Below, piece after piece: positions 45,018-56,621 of a stretch of DNA of 64,000 nt. The DNA is taken from positions 1-64,000 of the forward strand of contig CAMKRZ010000015.1 of assembly GCA_946415315.1 (NCBI GenBank). The letters run 5' to 3'. The translations under genes were made by a program, and so were the position numbers. The DNA comes from an uncultured Lachnoclostridium sp. Its GTDB lineage: Bacteria; Bacillota; Clostridia; Lachnospirales; Lachnospiraceae. Under the pieces are notes generated by a model. The model did not search any database. It was not told where the DNA came from and worked only from the letters and a program-made list of their open reading frames with translations. Positions within the stretch are counted from its first letter, which is position 1. Each line of letters begins with the position of its first letter.

Positions 45018-46634
45018 TTACCGCATGATAAACTGCATGAACTCCTGGTTGTTCTTCGTGCGGACGAGCATGTTGATGATCTTCTCGATCGACTCCTCCG
45101 CCGATTTGCCGTTGAAAGCCCTGCGCATCACGTTGTTGGCGCGCTGCTCCTGCTCCGTCAGAAGAAGGTCCTCACGCCGCGTGCTCGACTTCGGCAGATC
45201 GATAGCCGGGAAAATGCGGCGCTCCGAGAGATCGCGGTTCAGCACCAGCTCCATGTTGCCGGTGCCCTTGAACTCCTCGTAAATGACATCGTCCATGCGG
45301 CTTCCGGTCTCCACCAGAGCAGTCGCAAGGATCGTCAGGCTTCCGCCCTCCTTCATGCATCGCGCTGCGCCGAAGAATTTTTTGGGCATGTACAGGGCGT
45401 TCGGATCCAGACCGCCGGAGAGCGTACGTCCGCTGGAAACGCAGGTGAGGTTGTAGGCGCGTGCCAGACGCGTGATGCTGTCCAGAAGAATGACTACATC
45501 CTCCCCGTACTCCACCAGTCTCTTGGCGCGCTCCATCGTCATCTCCGACACGCGGCGATGGCGGTTCGGTTCCTCGTCAAATGTCGAGTAAATAACCTCC
45601 GCGTTCGAGTCCTTCACGAACTCCTTGAAGTCTGTCACTTCCTCCGGGCGCTCATCAATGAGTAAAATGATGAGATGCACGTTCTTGTGGTTCATCAGGA
45701 TCGACCGCGCGATCTGCTTCAGCAAAGTTGTCTTACCTGCCTTCGGCTGTGACACGATCATGCCTCGCTGTCCCTTGCCGATCGGTGAGAAGAGATCGAC
45801 CGCTCTCGTGGCAACGTTGCATCCGGGGTACTCCATGCGGAGTCTCTCGTGCGGGAACACCGGAGTCAGACGGTCAAATCTGCGGCGATGCATCGCCAGC
45901 TCCGGGGCTTTGTCGTTGATCTTTGTGATGTGATGCAGCGGAACAAACTTCTCCCCCGAACCAGGCGTAACGCGCTTGAGCGTTCCCTCGACAACGTCAC
46001 CGGTAGTCAGATTGTACCGCCGGATCATCGAAGGATTGATGTAGACATCGTGCTCGCTTGGAAGATAGTTGTCATTGCGCAGGAATCCGTAGTTGTCGGA
46101 ACAGATCTCGAAAATACCGCGTCTCACGATACCGGAGTCCGAAGGATCTCCCTGCTGTACGGGCGTTCGGTTTTCCGCATTCTCGCCGCGTTCGCCGGCA
46201 TCGCGCTTCTCCGCTGTCTCACCGCGAGCAGCATTGCCGGTACGGCCCACGGTACGCCTTGTCACGGTACCATGTACGCGCCGTTCCACAGGCGCTTCCC
46301 GTCTCTGTTCGGAAGGCGCATTTTCCGCGGAAGAAGGCTCGCTCTCCGTGACAGAAGGCACACTTTCCGTGATAGAAGGCTCGCTTATCGCGGATGCGGT
46401 TTCTTTTTCTACATTAGTAGAACTTAGTTGATACTCGTTTTTCGTATTCATTTCAGCAACCGTCTCCGGCACTGTTGTGCGTTTGGGCTCCTCGTTGTTA
46501 TCATCGCCGGAAAGGTTCATTTTCTCAAGCAAAGCAACCATTTCCGCCTTGCGCATCGAACTGTAGCCGGCAACATTGTTCGCACGAAGGATCGCACGAA
46601 GTTCGGCAAGCGACATTTCCGAATAGTTCGTCAT
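45018..46634 (-). CDS. rho: Transcription termination factor Rho with long disordered insert
   Basis: Hexameric RNA helicase that ends transcription. 538 residues, over 100 longer than E. coli Rho (419). Rho N-terminal SAP-like domain at 1-45; low-complexity Glu/Ser/Thr/Arg/Asn insert about 46-165; cold-shock RNA-binding domain from [20 protein letters not shown]. The ATPase core has P-loop [13 protein letters not shown] near 290, IDERPEEV, and the secondary RNA-binding [11 protein letters not shown]. Everything needed for activity is present. The insert resembles phase-separating inserts reported for some gut bacterial Rho proteins. AGGAG precedes the ATG. Confidence 0.97.
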   Translation of the reverse strand: MTNYSEMSLAELRAILRANNVAGYSSMRKAEMVALLEKMNLSGDDNNEEPKRTTVPETVAEMNTKNEYQLSSTNVEKETASAISEPSITESVPSVTESEPSSAENAPSEQRREAPVERRVHGTVTRRTVGRTGNAARGETAEKRDAGERGENAENRTPVQQGDPSDSGIVRRGIFEICSDNYGFLRNDNYLPSEHDVYINPSMIRRYNLTTGDVVEGTLKRVTPGSGEKFVPLHHITKINDKAPELAMHRRRFDRLTPVFPHERLRMEYPGCNVATRAVDLFSPIGKGQRGMIVSQPKAGKTTLLKQIARSILMNHKNVHLIILLIDERPEEVTDFKEFVKDSNAEVIYSTFDEEPNRHRRVSEMTMERAKRLVEYGEDVVILLDSITRLARAYNLTCVSSGRTLSGGLDPNALYMPKKFFGAARCMKEGGSLTILATALVETGSRMDDVIYEEFKGTGNMELVLNRDLSERRIFPAIDLPKSSTRREDLLLTEQEQRANNVMRRAFNGKSAEESIEKIINMLVRTKNNQEFMQFIMR

Positions 46635-46730
46635 AGATATTCTCCTGTATGGTGGTACTGCGTGGTGATTATTTCGGATCAGTATAAGAAAAATGCGGAA
46701 TTCCCGAGAAACGCCGGGATAAAGAAAGAC

Positions 46731-46761
46731 TTCCGCAGGGGCGGTAACCCGCCCCGCGGAA
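46731..46761 (-). terminator. Terminator of rpoBC
   Basis: On the minus strand TTCCGCGGGGCGG pairs with CCGCCCCTGCGGAA (one bulge) around GTTA, then GTCTTTCTTTATC. A smaller CCCG/CGGG hairpin follows just before rho. Rho is therefore probably transcribed separately. Confidence 0.85.
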
Positions 46762-46822
46762 TGTCAGATTTACAACTTGAGAACCGGCCGTTCAGCCGTT
46801 CTGTAGATAGCCTTGACAATCA

Positions 46823-49800
46823 TTACTGATCGTCCGAAGAGTCCTCAAACTCCTCATCGAATTCCAGTTCTTCGTCATCGAGGAACTCGTCATCGAAATC
46901 ATCAAAACCGTCGTCAACAAAATCGTCAGCAGCGGTATTCAGAAGATTGGTATCATCGTCGTTGACATCGGAAGCTGCGATGCTGTCGCGATACTCATCG
47001 TCCATCGTGTAAGGACGCTCAATCACTTCGTTGTCGGTGTTCAGGCGAATGTCACGATACTCTTTCATACCGGTTCCGGCAGGAATCAGCTTGCCGAGGA
47101 TGACATTTTCCTTCAGACCAACCAACGGGTCGATCTTGCCCTTGATCGCCGCATCCGTGAGAACCTTGGTGGTCTCCTGGAAGGATGCTGCGGACAGGAA
47201 CGAGTTCGTAGCCAGCGAAGCCTTCGTGATACCGAGGATGATGCGCTTGCCTTCCGCAGGCTTCTTGCCCTCAGCAAGCATGCGCGCGTTCGTCTCCTCG
47301 AAGTCGAGTACATCAACATGCGTTCCCGGAAGGAAACCGGTGTCTCCGCACTCCTCGACGAGAACCTTCTTCAGCATCTGGTGCAAAATGATCTCGATGT
47401 GCTTGTCGTTGATCTCCACGCCCTGCTTGCGGTACACCTGCTGTACTTCGCGGAGCATGTAATCCTGAACCGCACGGAGGCCGTTGATCTTCAGGATGTC
47501 GTTCGGGTTCAGCGGACCTTCGGTCAGGCCTTCGCCTGCCTCAACGATATCGCCGTCCCTCACGCGATCCTTGGAACCGAACGGGATCAGGTAAGCCTTG
47601 GACTCACCGGTCTCATCGTTGGTTACGATCGCCTCACGCTTGGTCATATTGTTCTTGCTCGTCTCGCGGATGCTGACCTTACCGGAAATCTCCGTGACGA
47701 TTGCAAGACCCTTCGGCTTTCTCGCCTCAAACAACTCCTCGACACGAGGAAGACCCTGTGTGATGTTGTCTCCGGCGACACCACCGGTGTGGAACGTTCT
47801 CATGGTCAGCTGCGTACCGGGCTCACCGATGGACTGTGCAGCGATGATACCGACAGCCTCACCGACCTGAACCGGCTCACCGGTTGCCATGTTAGCGCCG
47901 TAGCACTTCGCGCAGATACCGAGGTGCGAACGGCAGGTAAGCGCCGTACGGATGCGGATCGTTGCGTCCTCACCGGCATCCTTGATCGCCTTGGTCTGCA
48001 GCAGACGTGCGGCACGGTTCGGCGTGATCATCTGGTTCTTGCGAACGATCAGATCGCCGTTGTCATCATAGTAATCCTCGCAGGAGAAACGACCCGTGAT
48101 ACGCTCGGCAAGCGTCTCGATCGGCTTCTCCTTATCCTTCGTCTCCTCACCCTCCTCAGGCTCGGACTTCTTCGTGGAGCTTGCGAACATGCGGACATCC
48201 ATGCCGGGGATCTCGTCCATGCCGGCGCAGCAATCCACCTCGCGGATGATCAGCTCCTGCGAAACGTCAACCAGACGTCTGGTCAGGTAACCGGAGTCTG
48301 CGGTACGCAGAGCGGTATCGGCCAGACCCTTGCGGGCGCCGTGTGCGGAGATGAAGTACTCCAGAACGTCGAGACCGCTTCGAAGGTTTGCCTTGATCGG
48401 CAACTCGATCGTCTTACCGGTTGTGTCGGTGAACAGACCGCGCATACCGATCAGCTGCTTGATCTGGGACTTGTTACCACGGGCACCGGAATCCGCCATC
48501 ATACGGATGTTGTTGTACTGATCCAGGGACTCGAGAGCCTTCTCTTCGAAACGCTCATCGGTCTTGCGCCAAGCTTCGATAACCTTGCTGTAGCGCTCCT
48601 GCTCACTGGTAAGACCTTCCTCGTATGCCAGTCCGATCGCCTCAACCTGCTTCTCGGTCTCGCGGAGCATGCTCTCGCGATCCGCAGGGATGATAACGTC
48701 GGCGAGCGAAACCGTCATGGCTGCTCTCGTAGAATACTTGTAACCGATGGCCTTAACAGCATCGAGCGTCTCTGCCGTCTTGATCGCGCCGTGCGTGTTG
48801 ATGCAGCGCTCGAGGATCTTCTTCAGCTCGCCCTTCTTTACGAGGAAATCAATCTCGTACTTCAGGAAATTCTCAGGACGCGTACGATCGACGAATCCGA
48901 GGTCCTGGCTGATGATCTCGTTGAACAGGATACGGCCGACGGTCGTCTTGATCGTGCGGGACTCCTGCTTGCCCTCCGCGTTGATACCGGTGCGGCGGAC
49001 ATAAATGCTCGACTGGAGCGTGACATAGCCGTTCTCGTAAGCGAGAATAGCCTCATTTTCATTCTTGAAATGCATTCCCTCGCCCTTGTCACCCGGCTTC
49101 TCCATCGTAAGATAGTAGATACCGAGGACCATATCCTGCGACGGAACCGCAACGGGACCGCCGTCGGACGGCTTCAGGAGGTTGTTCGGGGACAGCAGCA
49201 GGAACCGGCACTCGGCCTGTGCTTCCACGGACAGCGGAAGGTGTACAGCCATCTGGTCACCGTCGAAGTCGGCGTTGAAAGCGGTACATACCAACGGATG
49301 CAGCTTGATCGCCTTACCCTCGACAAGGATCGGCTCGAACGCCTGGATACCAAGGCGGTGCAGGGTAGGTGCACGGTTAAGCATAACCGGGTGCTCCTGA
49401 ATGACCTTCTCGAGGACATCCCATACACCGGGCTCAAGACGCTCCACCATCTTCTTCGCGGCGCGGATATTTTTCGCCTTATCCATCGCCATCAGCTCCT
49501 TCATAACGAAGGGCTTGAACAGCTCGATCGCCATCTCCTTCGGCAGACCGCACTGGTAAATCTTCAACTCGGGACCGACGACGATAACGGAACGGCCGGA
49601 GTAGTCAACACGCTTACCGAGAAGGTTCTGACGGAAGCGGCCCTGCTTACCCTTCAGAAGATCGGACAGCGACTTAAGGGCACGGTTGCCGGGTCCGGTT
49701 ACCGGACGTCCGCGGCGGCCGTTATCGTTGAGCGCGTCAACGGCTTCCTGCAGCATACGCTTCTCGTTGCGGATAATGATCTCCGGAGCACCGAGGCTGA

Positions 49801-50674
49801 TCAGTCTCTGAAGACGGTTATTACGGTTGATAATACGGCGGTACAGATCGTTCAGGTCGGACGTTGCAAAACGGCCGCCGTCCAGCTGTACCATCGGGCG
49901 AAGATCCGGCGGGATAACCGGAATACACTTCAGGATCATCCACTCCGGACGGTTGCCGGACTCGCGGAACGCGTCGACAACCTCAAGGCGCTTGATCAGC
50001 TTCGCGCGCTTCTGTCCGTTGCTGTGAGCAAGCTCCTCCTCCAGCTCTGCGGAGAGAGCGTCAAGGTCGATCTCCTCAAGCAGCGTGCGGATCGCCTCCG
50101 CACCCATCTGCGCTTTAAAACTGCCCTCGCCGTACTCTTCCTCGTAACGGTTGTATTCCTGCTCGGACAGAATATCCTTCTTCTTCAGCGGAGTGCTGCC
50201 GCCGTCCAGCACGATATAGCTGGTAAAATAAAGCACTTTCTCAAGGTTCTTGGGAACCATGTCAAGGAGAAGTCCCATACGGCTGGGAATTCCCTTGAAA
50301 TACCAGATGTGGGATACCGGAGCCGCCAGCTCGATATAGCCCATGCGCTCACGGCGCACCTTGGCATCCGTCACCTCGACACCGCAGCGGTCGCAGATAA
50401 AGTTTTTCGCGCGAACCTTCTGCTTCTTGTATTTGCCGCAATGGCACTCGAATTTCTTGGTCGGTCCGAAGATCTTCTCGCAGAACAGACCGCCCACCTC
50501 GGGCTTCAGAGTTCTGTAGTTGATCGTCTCCGGCTTCTTCACCTCGTAATCGGTGACATCGCCGGGTCTTCCGGCCCGGGCCCACTCGCGGATTTTATCG
50601 TCAGATGCCAGTCCGATACGGATGGCATCGTAGGTGATTTCCTTCACATCCTCGTTGATCTTGTCCATAGCCAT
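46823..50674 (-). CDS. rpoC: RNA polymerase subunit beta-prime
   Basis: 1283 residues; catalytic subunit. N-terminal zinc site C77, C79, C94, C97. Active-site loop [15 protein letters not shown] near residue 466 carries the three Mg2+-binding Asp. Bridge helix and trigger loop regions follow ([22 protein letters not shown]). The last 50 residues are an exceptionally acidic Asp/Glu tail, possibly binding basic partners. AGGAG lies 8 bases before the ATG, and a 96-base spacer separates it from rpoB. Confidence 0.98.
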   Translation of the reverse strand: MAMDKINEDVKEITYDAIRIGLASDDKIREWARAGRPGDVTDYEVKKPETINYRTLKPEVGGLFCEKIFGPTKKFECHCGKYKKQKVRAKNFICDRCGVEVTDAKVRRERMGYIELAAPVSHIWYFKGIPSRMGLLLDMVPKNLEKVLYFTSYIVLDGGSTPLKKKDILSEQEYNRYEEEYGEGSFKAQMGAEAIRTLLEEIDLDALSAELEEELAHSNGQKRAKLIKRLEVVDAFRESGNRPEWMILKCIPVIPPDLRPMVQLDGGRFATSDLNDLYRRIINRNNRLQRLISLGAPEIIIRNEKRMLQEAVDALNDNGRRGRPVTGPGNRALKSLSDLLKGKQGRFRQNLLGKRVDYSGRSVIVVGPELKIYQCGLPKEMAIELFKPFVMKELMAMDKAKNIRAAKKMVERLEPGVWDVLEKVIQEHPVMLNRAPTLHRLGIQAFEPILVEGKAIKLHPLVCTAFNADFDGDQMAVHLPLSVEAQAECRFLLLSPNNLLKPSDGGPVAVPSQDMVLGIYYLTMEKPGDKGEGMHFKNENEAILAYENGYVTLQSSIYVRRTGINAEGKQESRTIKTTVGRILFNEIISQDLGFVDRTRPENFLKYEIDFLVKKGELKKILERCINTHGAIKTAETLDAVKAIGYKYSTRAAMTVSLADVIIPADRESMLRETEKQVEAIGLAYEEGLTSEQERYSKVIEAWRKTDERFEEKALESLDQYNNIRMMADSGARGNKSQIKQLIGMRGLFTDTTGKTIELPIKANLRSGLDVLEYFISAHGARKGLADTALRTADSGYLTRRLVDVSQELIIREVDCCAGMDEIPGMDVRMFASSTKKSEPEEGEETKDKEKPIETLAERITGRFSCEDYYDDNGDLIVRKNQMITPNRAARLLQTKAIKDAGEDATIRIRTALTCRSHLGICAKCYGANMATGEPVQVGEAVGIIAAQSIGEPGTQLTMRTFHTGGVAGDNITQGLPRVEELFEARKPKGLAIVTEISGKVSIRETSKNNMTKREAIVTNDETGESKAYLIPFGSKDRVRDGDIVEAGEGLTEGPLNPNDILKINGLRAVQDYMLREVQQVYRKQGVEINDKHIEIILHQMLKKVLVEECGDTGFLPGTHVDVLDFEETNARMLAEGKKPAEGKRIILGITKASLATNSFLSAASFQETTKVLTDAAIKGKIDPLVGLKENVILGKLIPAGTGMKEYRDIRLNTDNEVIERPYTMDDEYRDSIAASDVNDDDTNLLNTAADDFVDDGFDDFDDEFLDDEELEFDEEFEDSSDDQ

Positions 50675-50770
50675 TCACGCTACTCCTTCCATGTTCAGTT
50701 TGAAAGAATATATCAGGTCATTCATGGCACTTTATTTCCGATAATACGGAAAATGTGCTCATTCCGTATA

Positions 50771-53700
50771 TCAGAAATCGTCATCCTCGGTGAGCGGTTC
50801 CAGATCCTCGAAATCGGAATCATCGAAACCGTCATCGATATCGACTGCGGAACCGTACAGGTCGCCGGTCTCCTCATCCGGAGTAATCTCCTGGAATCCG
50901 GCCATCGACATCTCGTTCGCGCCGGGATAGTAGCTGTCGCCGTCGTTGTACAGATCCGAGAAGTCCTCATCGTCGCCGCTGGTGAACTTCTCCGTCATCT
51001 GGATCTCGTTGCCGTTCTCATCCAGAACGGTGACATCCAGTGCCAGAGCCTGAAGTTCCTTGAGCAATACCTTGAAGGACTCCGGAATGCCGGGCTCGGA
51101 AATGTTCTCGCCCTTCGTGATCGCCTTGTACGTGCGGTCACGGCCTTCCACATCGTCGGACTTCACAGTCAGGATTTCCTGAAGAATGTGAGCCGCGCCG
51201 TAAGCCTCGAGGGCCCAAACCTCCATCTCACCGAAACGCTGGCCACCGAACTGGGCCTTGCCGCCGAGAGGCTGCTGCGTTACCAGCGAGTAAGGGCCGG
51301 TCGAACGCGCGTGGATCTTATCATCAACCAGGTGATGCAGTTTCAGGTAGTGCATGAAGCCGACCGTGACTTCGCTGTCGAACGGCTCACCGGTACGGCC
51401 GTCTCTGAGCTGTACCTTTCCGTCGGGCTTGATCTGCACTCCCGCCCACTCCTTGCGGTGCTCCTGATTCTTGATCAGGAAGTCCATCACCTCAGGGTTG
51501 AGAATGTCTTTATACTTCTTTTCAAACTCGTCCAGATCGGTGTTGACATAGTCGTTGGCGAGCTGGAACATGTCTGTGATATCATTTTCATTCGCACCGT
51601 CAAACACCGGCGTCGAAACCTTGAAGCCGAGAACCTGGGACGCGAGCGAAAGGTGCGTCTCCATGATCTGACCGATATTCATACGGCTCGGCACGCCGAG
51701 AGGATTCAGCACGATATCGAGCGGACGTCCGTTCGGAAGAAACGGCATATCCTCCACGGGAAGAACGCGGGAAACGACACCCTTGTTACCGTGGCGGCCG
51801 GCCATCTTATCACCGACCTGAATCTTACGTTTCTGCGCGATATAAACGCGAACCTTCTGGTTGACACCCGGGTTCAGCTCGTCGCCGTTCTCTCTGGTGA
51901 ATACCTTGACGTTAACGATCACGCCGAACTCGCCGTGAGGCACCTTGAGGGACGTGTCACGGACTTCCTTCGCCTTCTCACCGAAGATTGCACGGAGCAG
52001 ACGCTCCTCAGCGGTGAGCTCGGTCTCGCCCTTCGGCGTAACCTTACCGACGAGGATGTCACCGTCGCGAACCTCGGCACCGATGCGGATGATACCGCGC
52101 TCGTCAAGGTTCTTGAGCGCATCGTCGCCGACACCGGGGATATCACGCGTGATCTCCTCCGGTCCGAGCTTCGTGTCTCTCGCTTCGGACTCGTACTCCT
52201 CAATATGAACGGAAGTATATACGTCATCACGTACCAGGCGCTCCGAAAGCAGAACGGCATCCTCGTAGTTGTAACCTTCCCAGGTCATGAAACCGATGAG
52301 CGGGTTCTTGCCGAGAGCAAGCTCGCCGCCTGCGGTGGACGGACCGTCTGCGATAACCTGACCGGCCGTAACCGACTCGCCCTTCTTCACGATCGGGCGC
52401 TGGTTGATGCTGGTACCCTGGTTGCTTCTCGCGAACTTCTGAAGTTTGTACTCCTCGCGCTCACCGTCCGTCGTGCGAACGATGATGCGGCTCGCTTCCG
52501 CGCGCTCTACAACGCCGTCGCTCTTCGCAACAACGCACACGCCGGAGTCAACAGCTGCCTTGAGGGCCATGCTCGTATCAACGACCGGCTCCTCCGTGAA
52601 GAGAAGCGGCACGGCCTGACGCTGCATGTTGGATCCCATCAGAGCACGGTTTGCATCGTCATGCTGCAGGAACGGGATCATAGCCGTTGCCACGGAAAAT
52701 ACCATCTTAGGCGAGACGTCCATCAGATCGATGGATCTGCGGTCGAACTGCGCGATCTCCGTGCGGTAACGGCCGGATACCTTGCCGTTGACGAAGTGGT
52801 TGCCCTCGTCAAGAGGCTCGTTCGCCTGCGCTACATGGTACTTATCTTCCTCATCTGCGGTCAGGTACACGACCTCATCAAGGACGACCGGGTTGTTCGG
52901 GTCGGACTTGTCAACCTTGCGGTACGGGGCCTCGACAAATCCATATTCATTAATTCTTGCATACGATGCAAGAGAGTTGATCAGACCGATGTTCGGACCT
53001 TCGGGGGTCTCGATCGGGCACATACGACCGTAGTGCGTGTAGTGAACGTCTCGAACCTGGAAACCTGCGCGGTCACGCGACAGACCGCCGGGGCCGAGTG
53101 CGGAGAGACGTCTCTTGTGCGTCAGCTCGCCGAGTGGGTTGTGCTGATCCATGAACTGGGACAGCTGGGAGCTTCCGAAGAACTCCTTGATGGCAGCCGT
53201 CACAGGCTTGATGTTGATCAGCGACTGCGGTGTGATCGCCGCCTGCTCCTGCGTGTTCATACGCTCGCGAACGACACGCTCCATACGGGACATACCGATA
53301 CGGTACTGGTTCTGCAGCAGCTCGCCGACGGCACGGATACGACGGTTGCCGAGGTGGTCGATGTCGTCCGTGTTGCCTACGCCCCACGCGATGTGCATGT
53401 TATAGTTGACGGAGGCGAAAATGTCCTCCTTCGTGATATGCTTCGGGATCAGCTCGTTGATGTTTCTGCGGATCGCTGCCTCGATCTCCTCCTGCGTCTC
53501 GTTGTTCGCAAGGATCTCGCTGAGCGCGGGATAATACACAAGCTCGGAGATGCCGAGTGCTTCCTTATCGCAGTCAACATAGTTCGTAAGCTCGACCATC
53601 ATGTTCGAGAGCACCTTGCAGCTGTGCTTCTTGATCTGCTTCTCGACAAGCTTCTCCGTCTCCACGTAGATGTACGGAACCGCCGCGTTCTGAATGGCAT

Positions 53701-54658
53701 CCGCGAGTGCTTCCGTGATCAGTGTTCCCGCCGTAGCGAGAACCTCACCTGTGGTCATGTCCGTGACATCCTCTGCAAGGTATTTGCCGACGACACGGTT
53801 GCGAAGCATGAGCTTCTTGTTGAACTTGTAACGTCCGACCTTCGCGAGGTCATATCTCTTCGGATCGAAGAACATGCCGTGAAGAAGCGACTCCGCACTC
53901 TCAGTCGTGAGCGGCTCGCCCGGACGCAGTTTCTTATATAATTCAAGAAGACCGTCCTCATAGTTGTCGGTCGGATCCTTCTTGAGCGATGCCTCCAGAA
54001 CTTCCTCATCGCCGAACATCTCATGGATCTCAGCGTTGGTGCCTACACCGAGGGCACGCAGGAAGACCGTGATCGGAACCTTGCGGTTGCGGTCAACGCG
54101 GACATAGAACACATCGTTGGCATCTGTCTCGTACTCAAGCCATGCGCCGCGGTTCGGGATTACCGTCGCGGAATACAGCTCCTTACCGAGCTTATCATGC
54201 GTCATCGCATAGTAAATGCCGGGGGAACGAACCAGCTGGCTGACGATAACACGCTCAGCGCCGTTGATCACAAATGTTCCGTTGTCCGTCATCAAAGGGA
54301 AATCGCCCATGAACATGACATGTTCTTTAATCTCGCCCGTCTCCGCATCGTGAAGACGAACGGTGACCTTCAAAGGCGCTGCATAGGTCGCATCGCGCTC
54401 CTTGCACTGGTCGATCGTATACTTGGCATCGTCCTTGCAGAGCTGGTAATCCACAAACTCCAGGCTGAATCGCCCGTCATGGTCGGCAATCGGCGAGATG
54501 TCGGTAAACACCTCATAGATTCCTTTCTCAAGGAACCACCGGTAAGAGTCCTTCTGCACTTCGATCAGATTCGGCATCTCAAGGATGTCCTGTTTCTTCG
54601 CAAAGCTCATTCGAACGTTCTTGCCGACTTGCACCGGATGAATTCTGTTCTTATTCAT
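50771..54658 (-). CDS. rpoB: RNA polymerase subunit beta
   Basis: 1295 residues from the ATG at 54658; AAGGGG is 11 bases upstream, and a GTG at 54670 would lie too close to it. The rifampicin-pocket cluster ([27 protein letters not shown], about 498-525) has the wild-type Gln, Asp, His and Ser, predicting sensitivity. Conserved C-terminal regions ([21 protein letters not shown]) are intact. The last 75 residues are an acidic extension. Unlike the usual arrangement, rplJ/rplL do not precede it; the promoter at 54824-54852 serves rpoBC. Confidence 0.98.
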   Translation of the reverse strand: MNKNRIHPVQVGKNVRMSFAKKQDILEMPNLIEVQKDSYRWFLEKGIYEVFTDISPIADHDGRFSLEFVDYQLCKDDAKYTIDQCKERDATYAAPLKVTVRLHDAETGEIKEHVMFMGDFPLMTDNGTFVINGAERVIVSQLVRSPGIYYAMTHDKLGKELYSATVIPNRGAWLEYETDANDVFYVRVDRNRKVPITVFLRALGVGTNAEIHEMFGDEEVLEASLKKDPTDNYEDGLLELYKKLRPGEPLTTESAESLLHGMFFDPKRYDLAKVGRYKFNKKLMLRNRVVGKYLAEDVTDMTTGEVLATAGTLITEALADAIQNAAVPYIYVETEKLVEKQIKKHSCKVLSNMMVELTNYVDCDKEALGISELVYYPALSEILANNETQEEIEAAIRRNINELIPKHITKEDIFASVNYNMHIAWGVGNTDDIDHLGNRRIRAVGELLQNQYRIGMSRMERVVRERMNTQEQAAITPQSLINIKPVTAAIKEFFGSSQLSQFMDQHNPLGELTHKRRLSALGPGGLSRDRAGFQVRDVHYTHYGRMCPIETPEGPNIGLINSLASYARINEYGFVEAPYRKVDKSDPNNPVVLDEVVYLTADEEDKYHVAQANEPLDEGNHFVNGKVSGRYRTEIAQFDRRSIDLMDVSPKMVFSVATAMIPFLQHDDANRALMGSNMQRQAVPLLFTEEPVVDTSMALKAAVDSGVCVVAKSDGVVERAEASRIIVRTTDGEREEYKLQKFARSNQGTSINQRPIVKKGESVTAGQVIADGPSTAGGELALGKNPLIGFMTWEGYNYEDAVLLSERLVRDDVYTSVHIEEYESEARDTKLGPEEITRDIPGVGDDALKNLDERGIIRIGAEVRDGDILVGKVTPKGETELTAEERLLRAIFGEKAKEVRDTSLKVPHGEFGVIVNVKVFTRENGDELNPGVNQKVRVYIAQKRKIQVGDKMAGRHGNKGVVSRVLPVEDMPFLPNGRPLDIVLNPLGVPSRMNIGQIMETHLSLASQVLGFKVSTPVFDGANENDITDMFQLANDYVNTDLDEFEKKYKDILNPEVMDFLIKNQEHRKEWAGVQIKPDGKVQLRDGRTGEPFDSEVTVGFMHYLKLHHLVDDKIHARSTGPYSLVTQQPLGGKAQFGGQRFGEMEVWALEAYGAAHILQEILTVKSDDVEGRDRTYKAITKGENISEPGIPESFKVLLKELQALALDVTVLDENGNEIQMTEKFTSGDDEDFSDLYNDGDSYYPGANEMSMAGFQEITPDEETGDLYGSAVDIDDGFDDSDFEDLEPLTEDDDF

Positions 54659-54756
54659 TGACGTTGTCACCCCTTGATTGATTAGTCCCTTTCATTCGAC
54701 AATCGTAGTCCTTAGCACCCAAAAGGGCGGCGGAGAAATCGCTTGAAAAACGCTTG

Positions 54757-54771
54757 CATTTTTCGTAAAAT
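54757..54771. repeat. Paired dispersed motif in the rpoB leader
   Basis: CATTTTTCG directly joined to CGTAAAAT (shared CG) makes a dyad CATTTTNCGNAAAAT in the untranslated leader of rpoB. The same paired form occurs at 31330-31344 and 36479-36493 inside genes. Single halves (CGNAAAATG) are scattered throughout the window. Confidence 0.7.
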
Positions 54772-54823
54772 TATGTTACGATTATTGAGAACGGGCATAT
54801 AACACCATTATAGTGCATCGTAT

Positions 54824-54852
54824 ATAATAACTCTACGCTTGGCAAAAGTCAA
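54824..54852 (-). promoter_or_regulatory. Promoter of rpoBC
   Basis: On the minus strand, -35 TTGACT (54847-54852), a 17-base spacer, and -10 TATTAT (54824-54829). A leader of about 160 bases follows, with a partial GAAAAATGC/GCGTTTTTC dyad around 54743-54765. Confidence 0.85.
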
Positions 54853-54884
54853 GCGATATTTTTTTGAAATCGCGACGAAAATAA

Positions 54885-54906
54885 GGGACAGCATTTCTGC
54901 TGTCCC
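54885..54906 (-). terminator. Terminator of the gene at 54937-55404
   Basis: Perfect 9-bp arms GGGACAGCA and TGCTGTCCC with a GAAA tetraloop on the minus strand, then TTATTTTC. It separates the preceding operon from the rpoBC promoter. Confidence 0.92.
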
Positions 54907-54936
54907 GTTTTTGTTATATTTCCGTGTGTTTCCATT

Positions 54937-55404
54937 CTACTCGTAATCTTCTTCGTCGTAGTCTTCCTCGTCGTACTCATCCTCTACGTACACCTCGGCG
55001 GCAACGTTCCCGCTGCGTGCCATCCCGATGACCGCAAGTACCGCTCCGATCCCAAGCAGCGGCCACCCCACGATGGAGTAATACTTCAGAAGACGGTTGG
55101 TCGTGCCGTAGATCTCCACGACACCCGTGGCCACCGATCCCATCGTCAGCGCGGCAATGCCGGACACGAACAGGTTCACGCCGCCCCGCACCAGCGAAGC
55201 GTACGGCACCTTCCGGAGCCCTCTGACCCTGGATAGAGCCAATGCCGGGATTACACCCATCAGCAGCGGATAGAGAAACGCGTACATCATCGGCTTTGAA
55301 CGGACACCGTGGGCAAACTGCTCATAGATGAACGCGAAGATGACGACAAATACCGTCACGCCGAGGAATATTTTCCAATGTCGGCGAAATACATCACTTG
55401 ACAT
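54937..55404 (-). CDS. Hypothetical four-segment membrane protein with acidic tail
   Basis: 155 residues from the ATG at 55404 (a TTG at 55410 is possible). Four hydrophobic segments (about 12-30, 42-60, 70-92, 105-125) and a C-terminal tail of repeated Asp/Glu/Tyr (EDEYDEEDYDEEDY). No family recognised. The start overlaps the end of the upstream glycosidase gene by 11 bases, so the two are coupled. Confidence 0.8.
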   Translation of the reverse strand: MSSDVFRRHWKIFLGVTVFVVIFAFIYEQFAHGVRSKPMMYAFLYPLLMGVIPALALSRVRGLRKVPYASLVRGGVNLFVSGIAALTMGSVATGVVEIYGTTNRLLKYYSIVGWPLLGIGAVLAVIGMARSGNVAAEVYVEDEYDEEDYDEEDYE

Positions 55405-56473
55405 AGACAATGTCGGTCACCCCTCTCTCGTAATAACTTCCTTCCGAAGTCGGAAAATTGATCACCTTCCCCTGGAAGACCATCGTCGAGGAACCGCCTC
55501 CGTCCAGGTTGAACGCCTTCGTGCAGCCGAGCCGCTGCATGAAATCCGCAAGTTCATACACTGAGAGTCCGTGACTCTTCTTCGTTCTTCCGTCCGCTAC
55601 AACAATAAAATAGTGAAGCGGTTCCACCATACCGATCGCGGTACGCGGGTTCGTCACGTAACAGTAATCCACTTCCGTGTCGACATCGACCTTGATCGTG
55701 CTGCCGTCGATCAGGACAGGCCCGAAGGTCAGCGCCTGCCATGTGCCGTTGTCCATCAGCTGCTGAGCGGTTGCCTTGTTGGAATGGCTGAACACAAAAT
55801 CTCCGCTCGGCATGATGCAGAGCACATCCCTTTTCTTATTCGTATTTCCGACAGTGCGGTACAGGACACCGTTCCGGATGACATAGCCACCCTCGCGCGC
55901 GCCGTAATTGTCTCCGTTGATCGCGAACACCGCGTCATGCGCCTCCGCCATCTCGGATGTTGTCTGGGTAATGTTGCGGCCGTACGTGTCCTTGGCGAAC
56001 GCCGTCAGCAGATACTGCGCGGACGTCAGCCGGATCTCGGCCACATGAATCTGCGTGTCATGCTCGCGGTACTCCGAGATGGAGACATACAGATGATCGT
56101 TTGAATAGGTGGTTTCCGTCGAGACCGGAGTCTGCGTAAAATACACCGGCTCCGACGTAGGTGTCGGTGTCTCCGTCGGCTCCGGTTCCGTCGTCGGTTC
56201 CGGTCCATCGGTCGGCTCCGGCCCGTCAGTCGGTTTCGGTGCGTCCGTCGGCTTCGGCGCTTCTGTCGGTGACGGTCCCTCCTTAGGCGTCGGCGTATTG
56301 TTGGCGACCAGACTTCCGCCCGGCGAAGGCGTCGCGAACAGCGACAGATTGATTTCCGTCGCGTTGGTCTGCATCGGGCGCTTGATGACAAATACATCCA
56401 GCATCACGTACGTTGTGTACGCGCACAGCAGAAATCCGAACAAGATCGCCCAGATCGGTTTAGGCTTCTTCAT
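55394..56473 (-). CDS. Membrane-anchored phosphodiester glycosidase (NAGPA family)
   Basis: 359 residues. One membrane segment (8-28), a Pro/Thr/Glu/Asp linker with PTDGPEPTDG-type repeats (about 58-108), then a NAGPA domain from about 120. Diagnostic motifs are VFAINGDNYGAREGG, RTAIGM and NLDGGGSSTMVF. The family includes the uncovering enzyme that removes GlcNAc from phosphodiesters; bacterial members are thought to act on cell-surface sugar phosphodiesters such as teichoic acid-like polymers. The substrate here is inferred, not seen. Confidence 0.9.
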   Translation of the reverse strand: MKKPKPIWAILFGFLLCAYTTYVMLDVFVIKRPMQTNATEINLSLFATPSPGGSLVANNTPTPKEGPSPTEAPKPTDAPKPTDGPEPTDGPEPTTEPEPTETPTPTSEPVYFTQTPVSTETTYSNDHLYVSISEYREHDTQIHVAEIRLTSAQYLLTAFAKDTYGRNITQTTSEMAEAHDAVFAINGDNYGAREGGYVIRNGVLYRTVGNTNKKRDVLCIMPSGDFVFSHSNKATAQQLMDNGTWQALTFGPVLIDGSTIKVDVDTEVDYCYVTNPRTAIGMVEPLHYFIVVADGRTKKSHGLSVYELADFMQRLGCTKAFNLDGGGSSTMVFQGKVINFPTSEGSYYERGVTDIVYVK

Positions 56474-56621
56474 AATCCTTTCTCTCCCTCATTTCGGCGC
56501 TCCCCCGCGCCTGTCTCCTGCCCTGGCGCAACCCGCGCCTGTACTCTGCTATCATATCATACTGTTCCGGAAAATAACAGCATTTTCTGTAGCCGGAGCA
56601 GGCAGTTTATCGCCGCGCGGT

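Noticed and set aside
47318-53941. A 2207-codon open frame on the plus strand antisense to rpoC and rpoB
   Set aside because: It mirrors the codon bias of the highly expressed rpoBC genes, shows no protein family pattern, no ribosome site and crosses two real genes and their spacer. It is a shadow frame.
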